Origin: Pseudoalteromonas carrageenovora IAM 12662
GTDB taxonomy: Bacteria > Pseudomonadota > Gammaproteobacteria > Enterobacterales > Alteromonadaceae
Length of the DNA stretch: 64,000 nt
Direction: 5' to 3'
Assembly: GCF_900239935.1 (NCBI RefSeq)
Contig: NZ_LT965930.1
Span: 1 to 64,000 of the forward strand
Position numbers and translations under genes: made by a program. Positions within the stretch are counted from its first letter, which is position 1. Each line of letters opens with the position of its first letter. Positions 56,161-64,000 of this stretch are shown here, in pieces. The notes under the pieces were generated by a model, which was not told where the DNA came from, searched no databases, and saw nothing but the letters and a program-made list of their open reading frames with translations.

Positions 56161-56186
56161 TAAAGATCGCTGATGGGCGATCTTTA
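56161..56186. terminator. Hairpin downstream of TonB receptor 3
   Basis: TAAAGATCGC (56161-56170) pairs perfectly with GCGATCTTTA (56177-56186). It lies 29 bp past the receptor stop on the minus strand. A strong T-run is lacking, so termination is plausible but not certain. Confidence 0.5.
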
Positions 56187-56214
56187 TGGCAATTTGGGTT
56201 ATTTCAATAAAGAG

Positions 56215-59055
56215 TTAAAACTTGGCGCGTAAGCCTATTCGGTATCGTGGGCCTGTGTACTGCACATTTATTACTCTCTCCTTTATATCTGCGTACTGAT
56301 AAACTCGTTCATCAGTAATGTTTATTGCTTCACCTGTGATCGTAAAGTTATCATTTAGTGCATAAGACATACTAAAGTCAAGCTGACCATAGGCTGCTGT
56401 ATGCTCGGGTAATCCGCCACTTTTTACACCGGCTCGGCTACTTAAAAAGTCATCTCGCCAGTTGTAGGCTAAGCGTGCTTGAAATGCATTTTTGTCGTAG
56501 TAGGCAACAATGTTATATGAGTTTTCGGCAAACCCCTCCAGCTTATCACCTGGGTCAGTCACACCAGGGAGGTCTATTTTTTGAGTGTTATTGTTTTTAG
56601 TATCGGCCCACGTATAATTTGCTTGTACCCCTAAGCCATTTAAAAAGCTCGGTAAATAGTCCATATTATGTTGTAAAGCTAACTCTACCCCGCTAATTGT
56701 TCCGCCAGGTTGGTTTTGTTTAGTATTAATGGTTTCGTTAACATTTCCGTACCCATCTATACTAACTGAAGAATCAACATATTGCTCTCCATCCCAAATA
56801 TCAGGGGTACTATCTAGGTAGGTAACTTGCCCAATTGAACTCGATATATCTTTTCTAAAAAAGTTAATTGCGTATGCATCACCACTGTCACTGTAATATT
56901 CAAAGGATAAGTCATATTGGTTGGCTTTATAAGGCGCTAAATGAGGATTTCCACCTGTTTGCGAAAAACTGCCTGCTTGCATATCAGTATAGGTTGTTTG
57001 CACACCAATATCGTCGATGGCAGGGCGAGACATCACTTTTGCTGCTGCTGCTCTGACTAATAAATTGTCTGATAAGTTAATGCTAAAATTAGCGCTGGGT
57101 AGCCAATTGGTATAACTATTTTCTGCTTCAAGAATTCCTGAATCCGTATACTCTACAACTAATAATGGTTGGCCATTATCAAGCTCACCTGTATACCCTA
57201 AGCGGCGTTTTCCATATCCCGAAGATTTTGTTTCGGTTTTTACATAACGCACACCGAAATTACCGCGCCAATCATAATCATTAACCAAGCCACTAAAATT
57301 AAATTGACTGTAAGCACTTATTTTTTCTTCAGTTACTTTTGATGATGCGATCTCATTATATTGCTCATTTGGCCAATTGGGGTTTTTTGTCATTTGGGCA
57401 ATTGCATTATGATATTTATTGATATCTGCAAACAAAAAATCACGAGGGAAATTACCCGGCTCACTACTTAAAAAATCTGAATAGGGACTTGCTGAAAAGA
57501 TGTCATCAGGCATATCTCTAAGTTCGCCACAAATATCGGCATTCGGTGCTACTAAACCACAGTTATCTTCATGGAGTGTTTCAAAGCGGTCTCTTACTTT
57601 TTCACGATCTGAATACGCAATACCAAAATCGATTGAATCTAAGGTTAGGCTTTCAACAAACTCTAAATCGAGTAGGTATTTCCCTTTTGTTTGCAGCTCC
57701 GTAATCGTGTCTTCTAATTCATAATGTGAAACTTGATTCCAATGTGCTCTCACACTTGTCGGTGAAGCATAATCAATGGTTGTGTCTAAATTAACGGTAT
57801 CAGTGTTTCTAAAATCAAAATTTAAACTGTCGTTTCGCTCTGGTGAAATATAATTAGGAACTAATAAGTCGCTACGCGGCGTTGATTTTGATATTGAATG
57901 GCTTATATCAAACTCAAGCGTTAATACATCAAATTCTTTTACAGAATTAAATCCAAATGCCTGTGTTTTTGATTTTGATTCAAGCTCTTGGAACAAACCA
58001 TCAATTCTAAAATCAACATTTTTACCGGTTCCACTCAGTGTTTTACCCGAAAACTTAGTGCCTGATAAAATAGTACCGTTGTCTGATACAACCACATTTC
58101 GCCAATTAGGATACTGTAAACCGGCTTGCAAACCTTGAGTTTGCGTTTCTACCGAGAGGTCGGTATACATGTAATCAAATGTATTGGTAAAACTTGAATC
58201 TGGCGCCCATTGTAAGCTGGTATTAATGCCTATGCGTTCACGGCTTTCTTGCCCTAATGCGTATTCAATTCGCCCGGCATGGCGCAGCATAGTTGGCGTA
58301 ACCACATTGCCATCTAAATTATGAATGTCGCCTTCAATAACACCCGGCTCATTATTGAGTAATAACCAACGGGTAGTGCCCATTGAATCGTATCGGTTGT
58401 CACTTTTTTGTTGTGAAAGGGCAATATTAAAACCAAATGTTTCATCTGCAAACGTATTGCTAAATAACGCAGAGTATTCAGGACTTGTTTCGCCAGAAAG
58501 TTCACTGTATTTGGCATTTATAGAGCCCAATACATGCAATCCGGGGTTATCTAATGGGCGTGCTGTTTTAACGTTGACATACGCGCCAATACTTCCTTCT
58601 GGTGTTTTAGCTGTAGGAGACTTTACGACGTCTGCCCCCGATATGAGCTCTGCTGCTAATACCTGAAAATCAAAAGAGCGGCCAATTTCAGACGTTGCCA
58701 GTGTGCGTCCGTTTAAAGTAACAACGTTAAATTCGGGACCAAAACCGCGTACTGTTATTTTTGAGCCTTCACCATTAACGCGATTAATTGATACGCCAGG
58801 TATACGCTGTAGGGATTCGGCAACATTTTGGTCAGGAAATTTACCAATATCTTCAGCAACAATACTGTCTTGAACACTATCACTGTAGCGCTTTAGTGAT
58901 GATGCAGCCTCTAGGCTGGAGCGCACGCCAGTCACTACAATTATTTCTGTATCATCATTGTCCTTAGCGGTAGCAGAAACATCGGAAGCCTGCGCGTACG
59001 AATAGCTTGATAGTGAAGTTAATATAGCAAGTACTAGTTTCTTTTTAGTGTGCAT
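56215..59055 (-). CDS. TonB-dependent receptor, carrageenan locus (946 residues)
   Basis: The signal peptide ends SYAQA-SD. The TonB box region is TEIIVVTGVRSSLEAASSLK (32-51), the plug has IGKFPDQNVAESLQRIPGVS and KITVRGFGPEFNVVTLNGR, and the barrel ends YRIGLRAKF. This TGVRSSL type is the common Alteromonadales sugar receptor. AAGGAGAG precedes the ATG and the perfect locus operator lies 76 bp upstream. It probably imports carrageenan oligosaccharides or another product of the pathway. Confidence 0.92.
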   Translation of the reverse strand: MHTKKKLVLAILTSLSSYSYAQASDVSATAKDNDDTEIIVVTGVRSSLEAASSLKRYSDSVQDSIVAEDIGKFPDQNVAESLQRIPGVSINRVNGEGSKITVRGFGPEFNVVTLNGRTLATSEIGRSFDFQVLAAELISGADVVKSPTAKTPEGSIGAYVNVKTARPLDNPGLHVLGSINAKYSELSGETSPEYSALFSNTFADETFGFNIALSQQKSDNRYDSMGTTRWLLLNNEPGVIEGDIHNLDGNVVTPTMLRHAGRIEYALGQESRERIGINTSLQWAPDSSFTNTFDYMYTDLSVETQTQGLQAGLQYPNWRNVVVSDNGTILSGTKFSGKTLSGTGKNVDFRIDGLFQELESKSKTQAFGFNSVKEFDVLTLEFDISHSISKSTPRSDLLVPNYISPERNDSLNFDFRNTDTVNLDTTIDYASPTSVRAHWNQVSHYELEDTITELQTKGKYLLDLEFVESLTLDSIDFGIAYSDREKVRDRFETLHEDNCGLVAPNADICGELRDMPDDIFSASPYSDFLSSEPGNFPRDFLFADINKYHNAIAQMTKNPNWPNEQYNEIASSKVTEEKISAYSQFNFSGLVNDYDWRGNFGVRYVKTETKSSGYGKRRLGYTGELDNGQPLLVVEYTDSGILEAENSYTNWLPSANFSINLSDNLLVRAAAAKVMSRPAIDDIGVQTTYTDMQAGSFSQTGGNPHLAPYKANQYDLSFEYYSDSGDAYAINFFRKDISSSIGQVTYLDSTPDIWDGEQYVDSSVSIDGYGNVNETINTKQNQPGGTISGVELALQHNMDYLPSFLNGLGVQANYTWADTKNNNTQKIDLPGVTDPGDKLEGFAENSYNIVAYYDKNAFQARLAYNWRDDFLSSRAGVKSGGLPEHTAAYGQLDFSMSYALNDNFTITGEAINITDERVYQYADIKERVINVQYTGPRYRIGLRAKF

Positions 59056-59130
59056 TGTAACTCTCCTTATTGTTATAGATAGAAGTCAGTGTGTTAATAG
59101 TAAAACCGCAGTTATACATTGCACAAATCT

Positions 59131-59145
59131 AAACATCATATGTTT
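59131..59145. promoter_or_regulatory. Carrageenan-locus operator, site 9
   Basis: AAACATCATATGTTT is a perfect copy between the divergent TonB receptor 3 (minus) and the AraC regulator (plus). A degenerate second site (AAACATACTACGTAT, four mismatches) occurs at 59275. Confidence 0.78.
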
Positions 59146-59315
59146 GTGAGTCAAGGAAAGAATTTACTTTGCTTTTTACTTATCTGCAGCCTCTAGACGG
59201 CGAGATACATATTTCAAAATTAACTTTAACACTTTGGTTACAAATTATTGCTAGCCTATTTGTTGTATTTATATAAACATACTACGTATCTATTTTGGGT
59301 ATAAGGCGAAAGAGT

Positions 59316-60524
59316 GTGATAGACAATTTGTTAACGTGGAGTATATTTTTGCGTTGCGTTGTGCCGATGTTAGTCGCGACTGTTTTTTTTACTGCGTTTG
59401 TGTACTTTTCTTTAGAGCGACACCGTTTTGGTTCATCGTATTACTATTTTGTAGTGTTTTTTGTGACTTTTATTTTTTATCTATGCGGCCCTGCTTTTAA
59501 TATTCTTCCTATTGAGTATGCCAAACCATACATTCAATTAGGACGAACAATTTTATTTTTTTGGCTGGGTTTACCTTCTTTGTTAATAGCACTTTTTAGA
59601 TTTTCAAATGTTACATTACCTAAGTCAGTCATGTACTTTAGTTATAGTTTTGGATTAGCATTTTCAGTGTGCTTTTTAGTTTTAACAGAGTTGGCGCATC
59701 CTAAAATTAACGTACTTAAAGGGTTTGGGCTAATAATCGCCCCTATTGATTGGCTCAAACTCACTCACATATACTCCTTTCAGATTGTCACCTTTGTAGT
59801 TTTACTAATTATTCCCTGTTTCTATTTATTGCAGCATATACCTAAAGCACAAAATAAAGGTTATATATACAGCGCTATTAGTTTAGGTTTTATTGCTGTT
59901 TTGGGGAGTATGGCAGAGCATTGGATTACGTATTATTCAGGTACTAGTCTATGTGGGTTAATTTGGTTAGGGGCCATGTTTAAGGATATACAGACAGTAT
60001 ATGATAAAGCTAAAACTAAAAATGATCATATCATTCCTTTGCAAATTAAAAATTCTCAAGATAGTCAAATAATTAGTTTTTTTAAAGCTGACAAAGGGAG
60101 TGTGAGCAGGCAAGTACACCCACCTTGGCCTGTGCCTTGTAAAAGTAAACTGCAAGAGCAAGATAGTAGTGAGTCTAAAGAGAGTAAGGCAGAGCAAGTT
60201 AAAATTAACAACTGCGTTGTACAGAACGCAATGCTGTACATAGAAAACAATTATTTCAACGATATAAATATAGACACGGTTGCTTTTTCTGTTGGCGTAA
60301 GTCGCTCTTATCTCGTTAAACAATTTAAGTTAGCAACGAATAAAACGATTAATAATAGAATCATAGAAGTAAGAATAGAGCAGGCTAAAAAAGTATTACT
60401 AAAAAAATCTGTTACAGAAACAGCTTATGAAGTTGGTTTTAATAACTCAAACTACTTCGCGACAGTTTTTAAAAAAAGAACAAACTACACGCCCAAGCAA
60501 TTTAAACGTACTTTTTCCAGCTAA
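59316..60524 (+). CDS. Membrane-anchored AraC-family regulator
   Basis: The protein (about 402 residues) has roughly six hydrophobic helices in residues 10-215. A polar linker (SQDSQIISFF...SESKAEQV) follows, then a C-terminal AraC DNA-binding domain (about 300-400: IDTVAFSVGVSRSYLVKQFK and ETAYEVGFNNSNYFATVFKK, ending YTPKQFKR). The GTG at 59316, behind AAGG, is preferred; a TTG at 59295 is an alternative. It lies directly before cgkA. A membrane sensor for a carrageenan signal is inferred. Confidence 0.83.
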   Translation: MIDNLLTWSIFLRCVVPMLVATVFFTAFVYFSLERHRFGSSYYYFVVFFVTFIFYLCGPAFNILPIEYAKPYIQLGRTILFFWLGLPSLLIALFRFSNVTLPKSVMYFSYSFGLAFSVCFLVLTELAHPKINVLKGFGLIIAPIDWLKLTHIYSFQIVTFVVLLIIPCFYLLQHIPKAQNKGYIYSAISLGFIAVLGSMAEHWITYYSGTSLCGLIWLGAMFKDIQTVYDKAKTKNDHIIPLQIKNSQDSQIISFFKADKGSVSRQVHPPWPVPCKSKLQEQDSSESKESKAEQVKINNCVVQNAMLYIENNYFNDINIDTVAFSVGVSRSYLVKQFKLATNKTINNRIIEVRIEQAKKVLLKKSVTETAYEVGFNNSNYFATVFKKRTNYTPKQFKRTFSS

Positions 60525-60763
60525 AACTACAACTAAATAACGATTAAAAGCCATTTTTAGAGAACAGTAAAACCATTTTTTGAGGTTTGGTGTTGTATAT
60601 AAATATTAAATATCCCCACTCGCTCAGCTTTTTTTGTGCGAGTTGTGAGAATTAGCTTAACAGGTAAGGTTTACGTATCTGTATATCTAAACTCTTCGAA
60701 TATAACACTGTATCTGTTGCTGAGCTGTGGCTCAGTTCACACTAACAAAGGATGGATAAATAA

Positions 60764-61957
60764 ATGAAACCTATAAGTATTGTGGCATTCCCTATACCAG
60801 CTATAAGTATGCTTCTTTTAAGTGCAGTATCACAAGCAGCATCTATGCAACCTCCCATCGCAAAACCTGGTGAAACATGGATTTTACAAGCCAAACGCTC
60901 TGACGAATTTAACGTAAAAGATGCGACAAAGTGGAACTTTCAAACAGAAAACTATGGGGTATGGTCTTGGAAAAATGAAAATGCGACAGTATCTAATGGC
61001 AAACTAAAATTAACCACTAAGCGAGAATCTCATCAACGTACATTCTGGGATGGCTGTAATCAGCAGCAAGTTGCAAATTACCCACTTTATTATACATCGG
61101 GTGTCGCTAAATCCAGAGCTACAGGTAATTATGGCTATTACGAAGCTCGAATCAAAGGAGCGAGTACATTTCCTGGCGTATCGCCTGCTTTTTGGATGTA
61201 TAGCACCATTGACCGTTCATTAACGAAAGAAGGGGATGTCCAATATAGCGAAATAGACGTAGTGGAACTTACTCAAAAAAGTGCAGTGAGAGAGTCTGAT
61301 CATGACTTACACAATATTGTAGTAAAAAATGGAAAACCAACATGGATGCGTCCAGGGTCTTTTCCGCAGACAAATCATAACGGATACCATCTACCTTTCG
61401 ATCCTCGAAATGACTTTCACACCTATGGTGTCAATGTAACTAAAGACAAGATCACTTGGTACGTAGATGGTGAAATTGTGGGCGAAAAGGATAACTTATA
61501 CTGGCATCGTCAAATGAATCTCACATTATCACAAGGCTTACGCGCGCCGCATACACAATGGAAATGTAATCAATTTTACCCATCAGCGAATAAATCAGCA
61601 GAAGGCTTCCCAACATCAATGGAAGTTGATTATGTAAGAACGTGGGTAAAGGTGGGCAATAACAACTCTGCTCCAGGCGAGGGGCAGTCATGTCCTAACA
61701 CGTTTGTAGCTGTCAATAGTGTTCAACTAAGCGCAGCAAAACAAACACTTCGAAAGGGCCAATCTACAACGCTAGAAAGCACAGTTCTTCCAAACTGTGC
61801 AACCAACAAGAAAGTCATTTATTCATCAAGCAATAAAAATGTGGCAACTGTGAACAGTGCTGGCGTTGTAAAAGCTAAAAATAAAGGCACTGCGACGATT
61901 ACGGTTAAAACTAAAAACAAAGGGAAAATAGATAAATTAACCATTGCGGTGAATTAA
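60764..61957 (+). CDS. cgkA: Kappa-carrageenase, GH16
   Basis: This 397-residue secreted endo-hydrolase of kappa-carrageenan has a signal peptide at 1-25 (AVSQA-AS). A GH16 domain (about 33-300) carries catalytic E163, D165 and E168 in SEIDVVEL. A C-terminal Big_2-like Ig domain (about 318-397, TTLESTVLPNCATNKKV, NKNVATVNSAGVVKAKNKG) is probably used for secretion or binding. Length, residue numbering and sequence match P. carrageenovora CgkA as I recall it. AAAGGA precedes the ATG. No locus operator was found in its leader; the AraC gene is immediately upstream. Confidence 0.97.
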   Translation: MKPISIVAFPIPAISMLLLSAVSQAASMQPPIAKPGETWILQAKRSDEFNVKDATKWNFQTENYGVWSWKNENATVSNGKLKLTTKRESHQRTFWDGCNQQQVANYPLYYTSGVAKSRATGNYGYYEARIKGASTFPGVSPAFWMYSTIDRSLTKEGDVQYSEIDVVELTQKSAVRESDHDLHNIVVKNGKPTWMRPGSFPQTNHNGYHLPFDPRNDFHTYGVNVTKDKITWYVDGEIVGEKDNLYWHRQMNLTLSQGLRAPHTQWKCNQFYPSANKSAEGFPTSMEVDYVRTWVKVGNNNSAPGEGQSCPNTFVAVNSVQLSAAKQTLRKGQSTTLESTVLPNCATNKKVIYSSSNKNVATVNSAGVVKAKNKGTATITVKTKNKGKIDKLTIAVN

Positions 61958-61971
61958 GCTAACTCAAACTA

Positions 61972-61998
61972 GCCTCGAAGGATTGAGGCACTTTATTT
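61972..61998 (+). terminator. Weak terminator after cgkA
   Basis: GCCTC (61972-61976) pairs with GAGGC (61985-61989), followed by ACTTTATTTAT. It is a short stem with a moderate T-rich tail. Confidence 0.4.
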
Positions 61999-62031
61999 AT
62001 AGGTCTCAGGCTTCGACTTTTTGGAGGGGGT

Positions 62032-62997
62032 ATGAAAAAGGTAAATTTATCCAGCAAGTGGATAATTAGCATTAGTTTACTAATCATTTGTGATTATGTT
62101 TATTTAATACGAACAAACGTTAACGAGCAAGCTAACGCAGAAGCTACTGCACATATGCATTACAAAATAAATAATACGAAACACTCAAAAGGAAAGCTTG
62201 ATCCTAAAGCCTCATATTCAAGAGGTGTTGAAACAGAAAAGCCAACCTATACGGCCATACTTGATAAGGCATTATTAATAAAAGATAAAGAGTTACGTAT
62301 AAAAACCTTAAGCAACTATTTACTTAATTGGGCAAAAGAAGCGCCATATGAATGTGTCCATTGGCTGGATGAGCAGTATAAAACGCCAGAACAAGCTTTA
62401 TATATGAGCAAAGTAATACACTTTTTAATTACAGATAACTTACCCGTAGCTGGGAGAATTATTTTAAATTTTGAAAGACTTCATTCAGATCAAAGTATTG
62501 TAGATGACTATTTAAGTAGCCAAGTAGCAGTATCCCCCTATGATGCAATCGAATGGCTGAAAAATTTAGATAATGAAAAAATGAAGCAAGAGGTAAAATT
62601 AAGACTTTTACAAAACTGGGCTAAATTAGAACCCGCACAACTATTAAATTACCTCGAGGTACACACTGAGATAACAGCTAACAACCGATATCTAATTCAG
62701 CAACAACTAGCACAAGTATTGATTAAAAAAAGTTCGCAGCAAATACAGGATGAGTTCTATAGTTACCCTTCATCATTTCAACCTAACCTGGCTTATTCTG
62801 TTATTAGCCAATGGCCAGAACATGAACTAAGTGATGCACGGGAGTGGATATTTACCTTGGAAGGCGAACAATCGAAGTATTTCGCTATCAAAAGCTATAT
62901 TGACTATACAGGCACATCTACCGCAAATATGAATGAATTAATTGAGCAAATCCATAGCCCTAAATTGCGCGCGCATTTACTTGAAAGATTACAATAA
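62032..62997 (+). CDS. Membrane-anchored helical-repeat protein of unknown function
   Basis: This 321-residue protein has a strong GGAGGGGG ribosome site. It has one N-terminal hydrophobic segment (residues 9-27), then an all-helical region. Repeated motifs LLNWAKEAPYECVHWL and LLQNWAKLEPAQLLNYL resemble HEAT/TPR-like repeats with a recurring NWAKxxP. No family is recognised. It is 74 bp after cgkA on the same strand, so it may belong to the carrageenase unit, but nothing in it points to glycan chemistry. Confidence 0.65.
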   Translation: MKKVNLSSKWIISISLLIICDYVYLIRTNVNEQANAEATAHMHYKINNTKHSKGKLDPKASYSRGVETEKPTYTAILDKALLIKDKELRIKTLSNYLLNWAKEAPYECVHWLDEQYKTPEQALYMSKVIHFLITDNLPVAGRIILNFERLHSDQSIVDDYLSSQVAVSPYDAIEWLKNLDNEKMKQEVKLRLLQNWAKLEPAQLLNYLEVHTEITANNRYLIQQQLAQVLIKKSSQQIQDEFYSYPSSFQPNLAYSVISQWPEHELSDAREWIFTLEGEQSKYFAIKSYIDYTGTSTANMNELIEQIHSPKLRAHLLERLQ

Positions 62998-63102
62998 ACA
63001 TCAATATATGATAAATGTAAAGGTAGTATGTTTTTTAGTGTGTTCAATGTATTATTAATTTTTCATCACAACACAAGTAGTGTATTACCCGAAGGCAACA
63101 AA

Positions 63103-63867
63103 ATGGAAAATTCAGAAAAATTTGAACATATAGCAGCACACTTATTAAGTAAGAGAGAGTACGGTAGTGGCGCCTCAGATCTTCCTAAAGGTTTCACGCT
63201 TGGCTCGATTGAAGACGTTTTAGCAATTCAAAAATTGATGATAAAGCATAATGGTGAGACCGTTTACGGTTGGAAATGTATGCTTCCGTCAAACAATGGC
63301 ATAATTACTCTAGCTCCGCTGCTTCATAAGCCAATTTATGCCACTAAGGCTTGCTTGTTAAAGACAAAAAATAACAAAGCTCTGATAGAGCCTGAGATTG
63401 CTTTTATATTAAACAAAGACTTAAGTGCGTTGAAGGTATATACAAATGAACAAATAGATAATGCTGTAGGCAGTGCACATCTAGCATTAGAGCTTATTGA
63501 AAACAGGTTTAGCAAGCAATACGAAGCTACACAGTTTGAAAAACTTGCCGACGGTTTATCTAATCAAGGTGTGTATATCGGCCCAGAAATAAGCCAGAAA
63601 AAAGCATATGAGAGTAATAATATAACGCTTATAGTGGAGCAGGAAGGCGACAATAGCTTTAATGTTGCAGGGCAGCATCCAGGCAAGTTACCTCAACTTC
63701 CACTTTATTGGGCCATCAATTTTTTATCTGCAAATGGCTTTAAGTTAGAAAAAAACCAAGTGTTTATAACCGGCTCATATAATGGCCTTATGGAGATGGA
63801 GATAAATAAACAGATACAAATAACGTATGATGGGCTTGGTAAAATACACGTTAAATTTGAAACTTAA
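63103..63867 (+). CDS. Fumarylacetoacetase-fold / 2-keto-4-pentenoate hydratase-like protein
   Basis: The ATG at 63103 has GAAGG seven bases upstream and is preferred over an in-frame ATG at 63028, whose leader is hydrophobic and untypical. The 254-residue product resembles MhpD-like hydratases: IEPEIAFILNKDL near residues 88-100 supplies metal Glu residues, AHLALELIENRF is a following family helix, and YWAINFLSANGFKLEKNQVFITGSY is the characteristic end (as YWAINFLSANG, VFITGSYNGL). It could process a keto acid. It is 106 bp after the helical-repeat gene and its tie to carrageenan is unproven. Confidence 0.72.
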   Translation: MENSEKFEHIAAHLLSKREYGSGASDLPKGFTLGSIEDVLAIQKLMIKHNGETVYGWKCMLPSNNGIITLAPLLHKPIYATKACLLKTKNNKALIEPEIAFILNKDLSALKVYTNEQIDNAVGSAHLALELIENRFSKQYEATQFEKLADGLSNQGVYIGPEISQKKAYESNNITLIVEQEGDNSFNVAGQHPGKLPQLPLYWAINFLSANGFKLEKNQVFITGSYNGLMEMEINKQIQITYDGLGKIHVKFET

Positions 63868-63921
63868 ATTCTATCCCATAATAGTTATTCGTTAAGTTTA
63901 ATATGTTTGTTAGTCTAAAGA

Positions 63922-63945
63922 GAGCTAGTTTAATTAAGCTGGCTC
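63922..63945 (-). terminator. Hairpin, likely terminator of a minus-strand gene
   Basis: GAGCTAGTT pairs with AAGCTGGCTC (with G-U pairs) around TAATT. On the minus strand it follows a stop codon at 63949 and is succeeded by TCTTT. Confidence 0.45.
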
Positions 63946-63948
63946 AGT

Positions 63949-64000
63949 TTACTCTGTTTTAGCTTTAGAGCCTTCAATAGCATGAGCTGTCAGTTTACCC
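63949..64000 (-). CDS. Partial C-terminus of a minus-strand gene entering from the right
   Basis: Only 16 codons are visible before the stop: GKLTAHAIEGSKAKTE. The frame is open to the window edge and is followed by the hairpin at 63922. It is too short to identify, and the call rests mainly on the adjacent terminator. Confidence 0.35.
   Translation of the reverse strand, partial: GKLTAHAIEGSKAKTE

Noticed and set aside
59275..59289. Tenth copy of the locus operator before the AraC gene
   Set aside because: AAACATACTACGTAT has four mismatches to the 15-bp consensus and breaks the palindrome; not counted.

Overview
The window is a low-GC gammaproteobacterial replicon of the genus Pseudoalteromonas. 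The 397-residue kappa-carrageenase at 60764-61957 matches, as far as I can recall, the P. carrageenovora CgkA sequence, so I infer P. carrageenovora or a very close relative. Plasmid-type replication and partition genes at the left end mean this is a large plasmid or secondary chromosome (chromid), not the main chromosome.

Layout. (1) 1-3.7 kb: a Rep_3-type initiator, six 21-bp iterons, a DnaA box, parA and parB. (2) 3.9-12.0 kb: a tightly overlapping ten-gene operon on the minus strand. It encodes a thermostable-haemolysin-family protein, an acyl-AMP ligase, a haem-oxygenase-like diiron enzyme, an SDR, a TPR protein, a two-component system, a cupredoxin, a degenerate FTR1-like permease and an outer-membrane-like protein. 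(3) 12.0-17.0 kb: almost gene-free apart from a second initiator at 14355. It is preceded by an array of about fourteen 19-bp iterons and a perfect DnaA box. Four copies of a palindrome (TTCCACAnTGTGGAA) flank the origin region and are parS candidates. (4) 17.0-63.9 kb: a carrageenan utilisation locus.

The carrageenan locus contains: a GH167/GH42-like lipoprotein (17040); a dead kappa-carrageenase copy (19503); three formylglycine sulfatases (20496, 22089, 43011); two FG-GAP/ASPIC-UnbV lipoproteins (23557, 35648); three TonB-dependent receptors (27228, 37646 minus, 56215 minus), one followed by a surface-lipoprotein candidate (31001); a GH82-like beta-helix protein (32891); a second GH16 (34635); a frameshifted octahaem cytochrome-TPR gene (40532-42666 minus); sugar catabolism genes (44453-54419); two paralogous GntR/FCD regulators (54504, 55307 minus); a membrane-anchored AraC regulator (59316); and the intact kappa-carrageenase (60764).

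How the parts fit. Secreted GH16/GH82-like enzymes cut carrageenan, TonB receptors import oligosaccharides, and sulfatases plus the GH167/42-like enzyme release D-galactose and 3,6-anhydro-D-galactose. Galactose can then be oxidised (SDR, lactonase, DgoD-like dehydratase) and anhydrogalactose can be oxidised and isomerised (aldehyde dehydrogenase, cycloisomerase). Both routes would meet at 2-keto-3-deoxygalactonate, which DgoK and DgoA turn into pyruvate and glyceraldehyde-3-phosphate. A 15-bp palindrome, AAACATCATATGTTT, stands before nearly every transcription unit of the locus and is the likely operator of the GntR pair. It is absent before cgkA, which sits beside the AraC regulator. No tRNA, rRNA, CRISPR array or intact transposase was seen.
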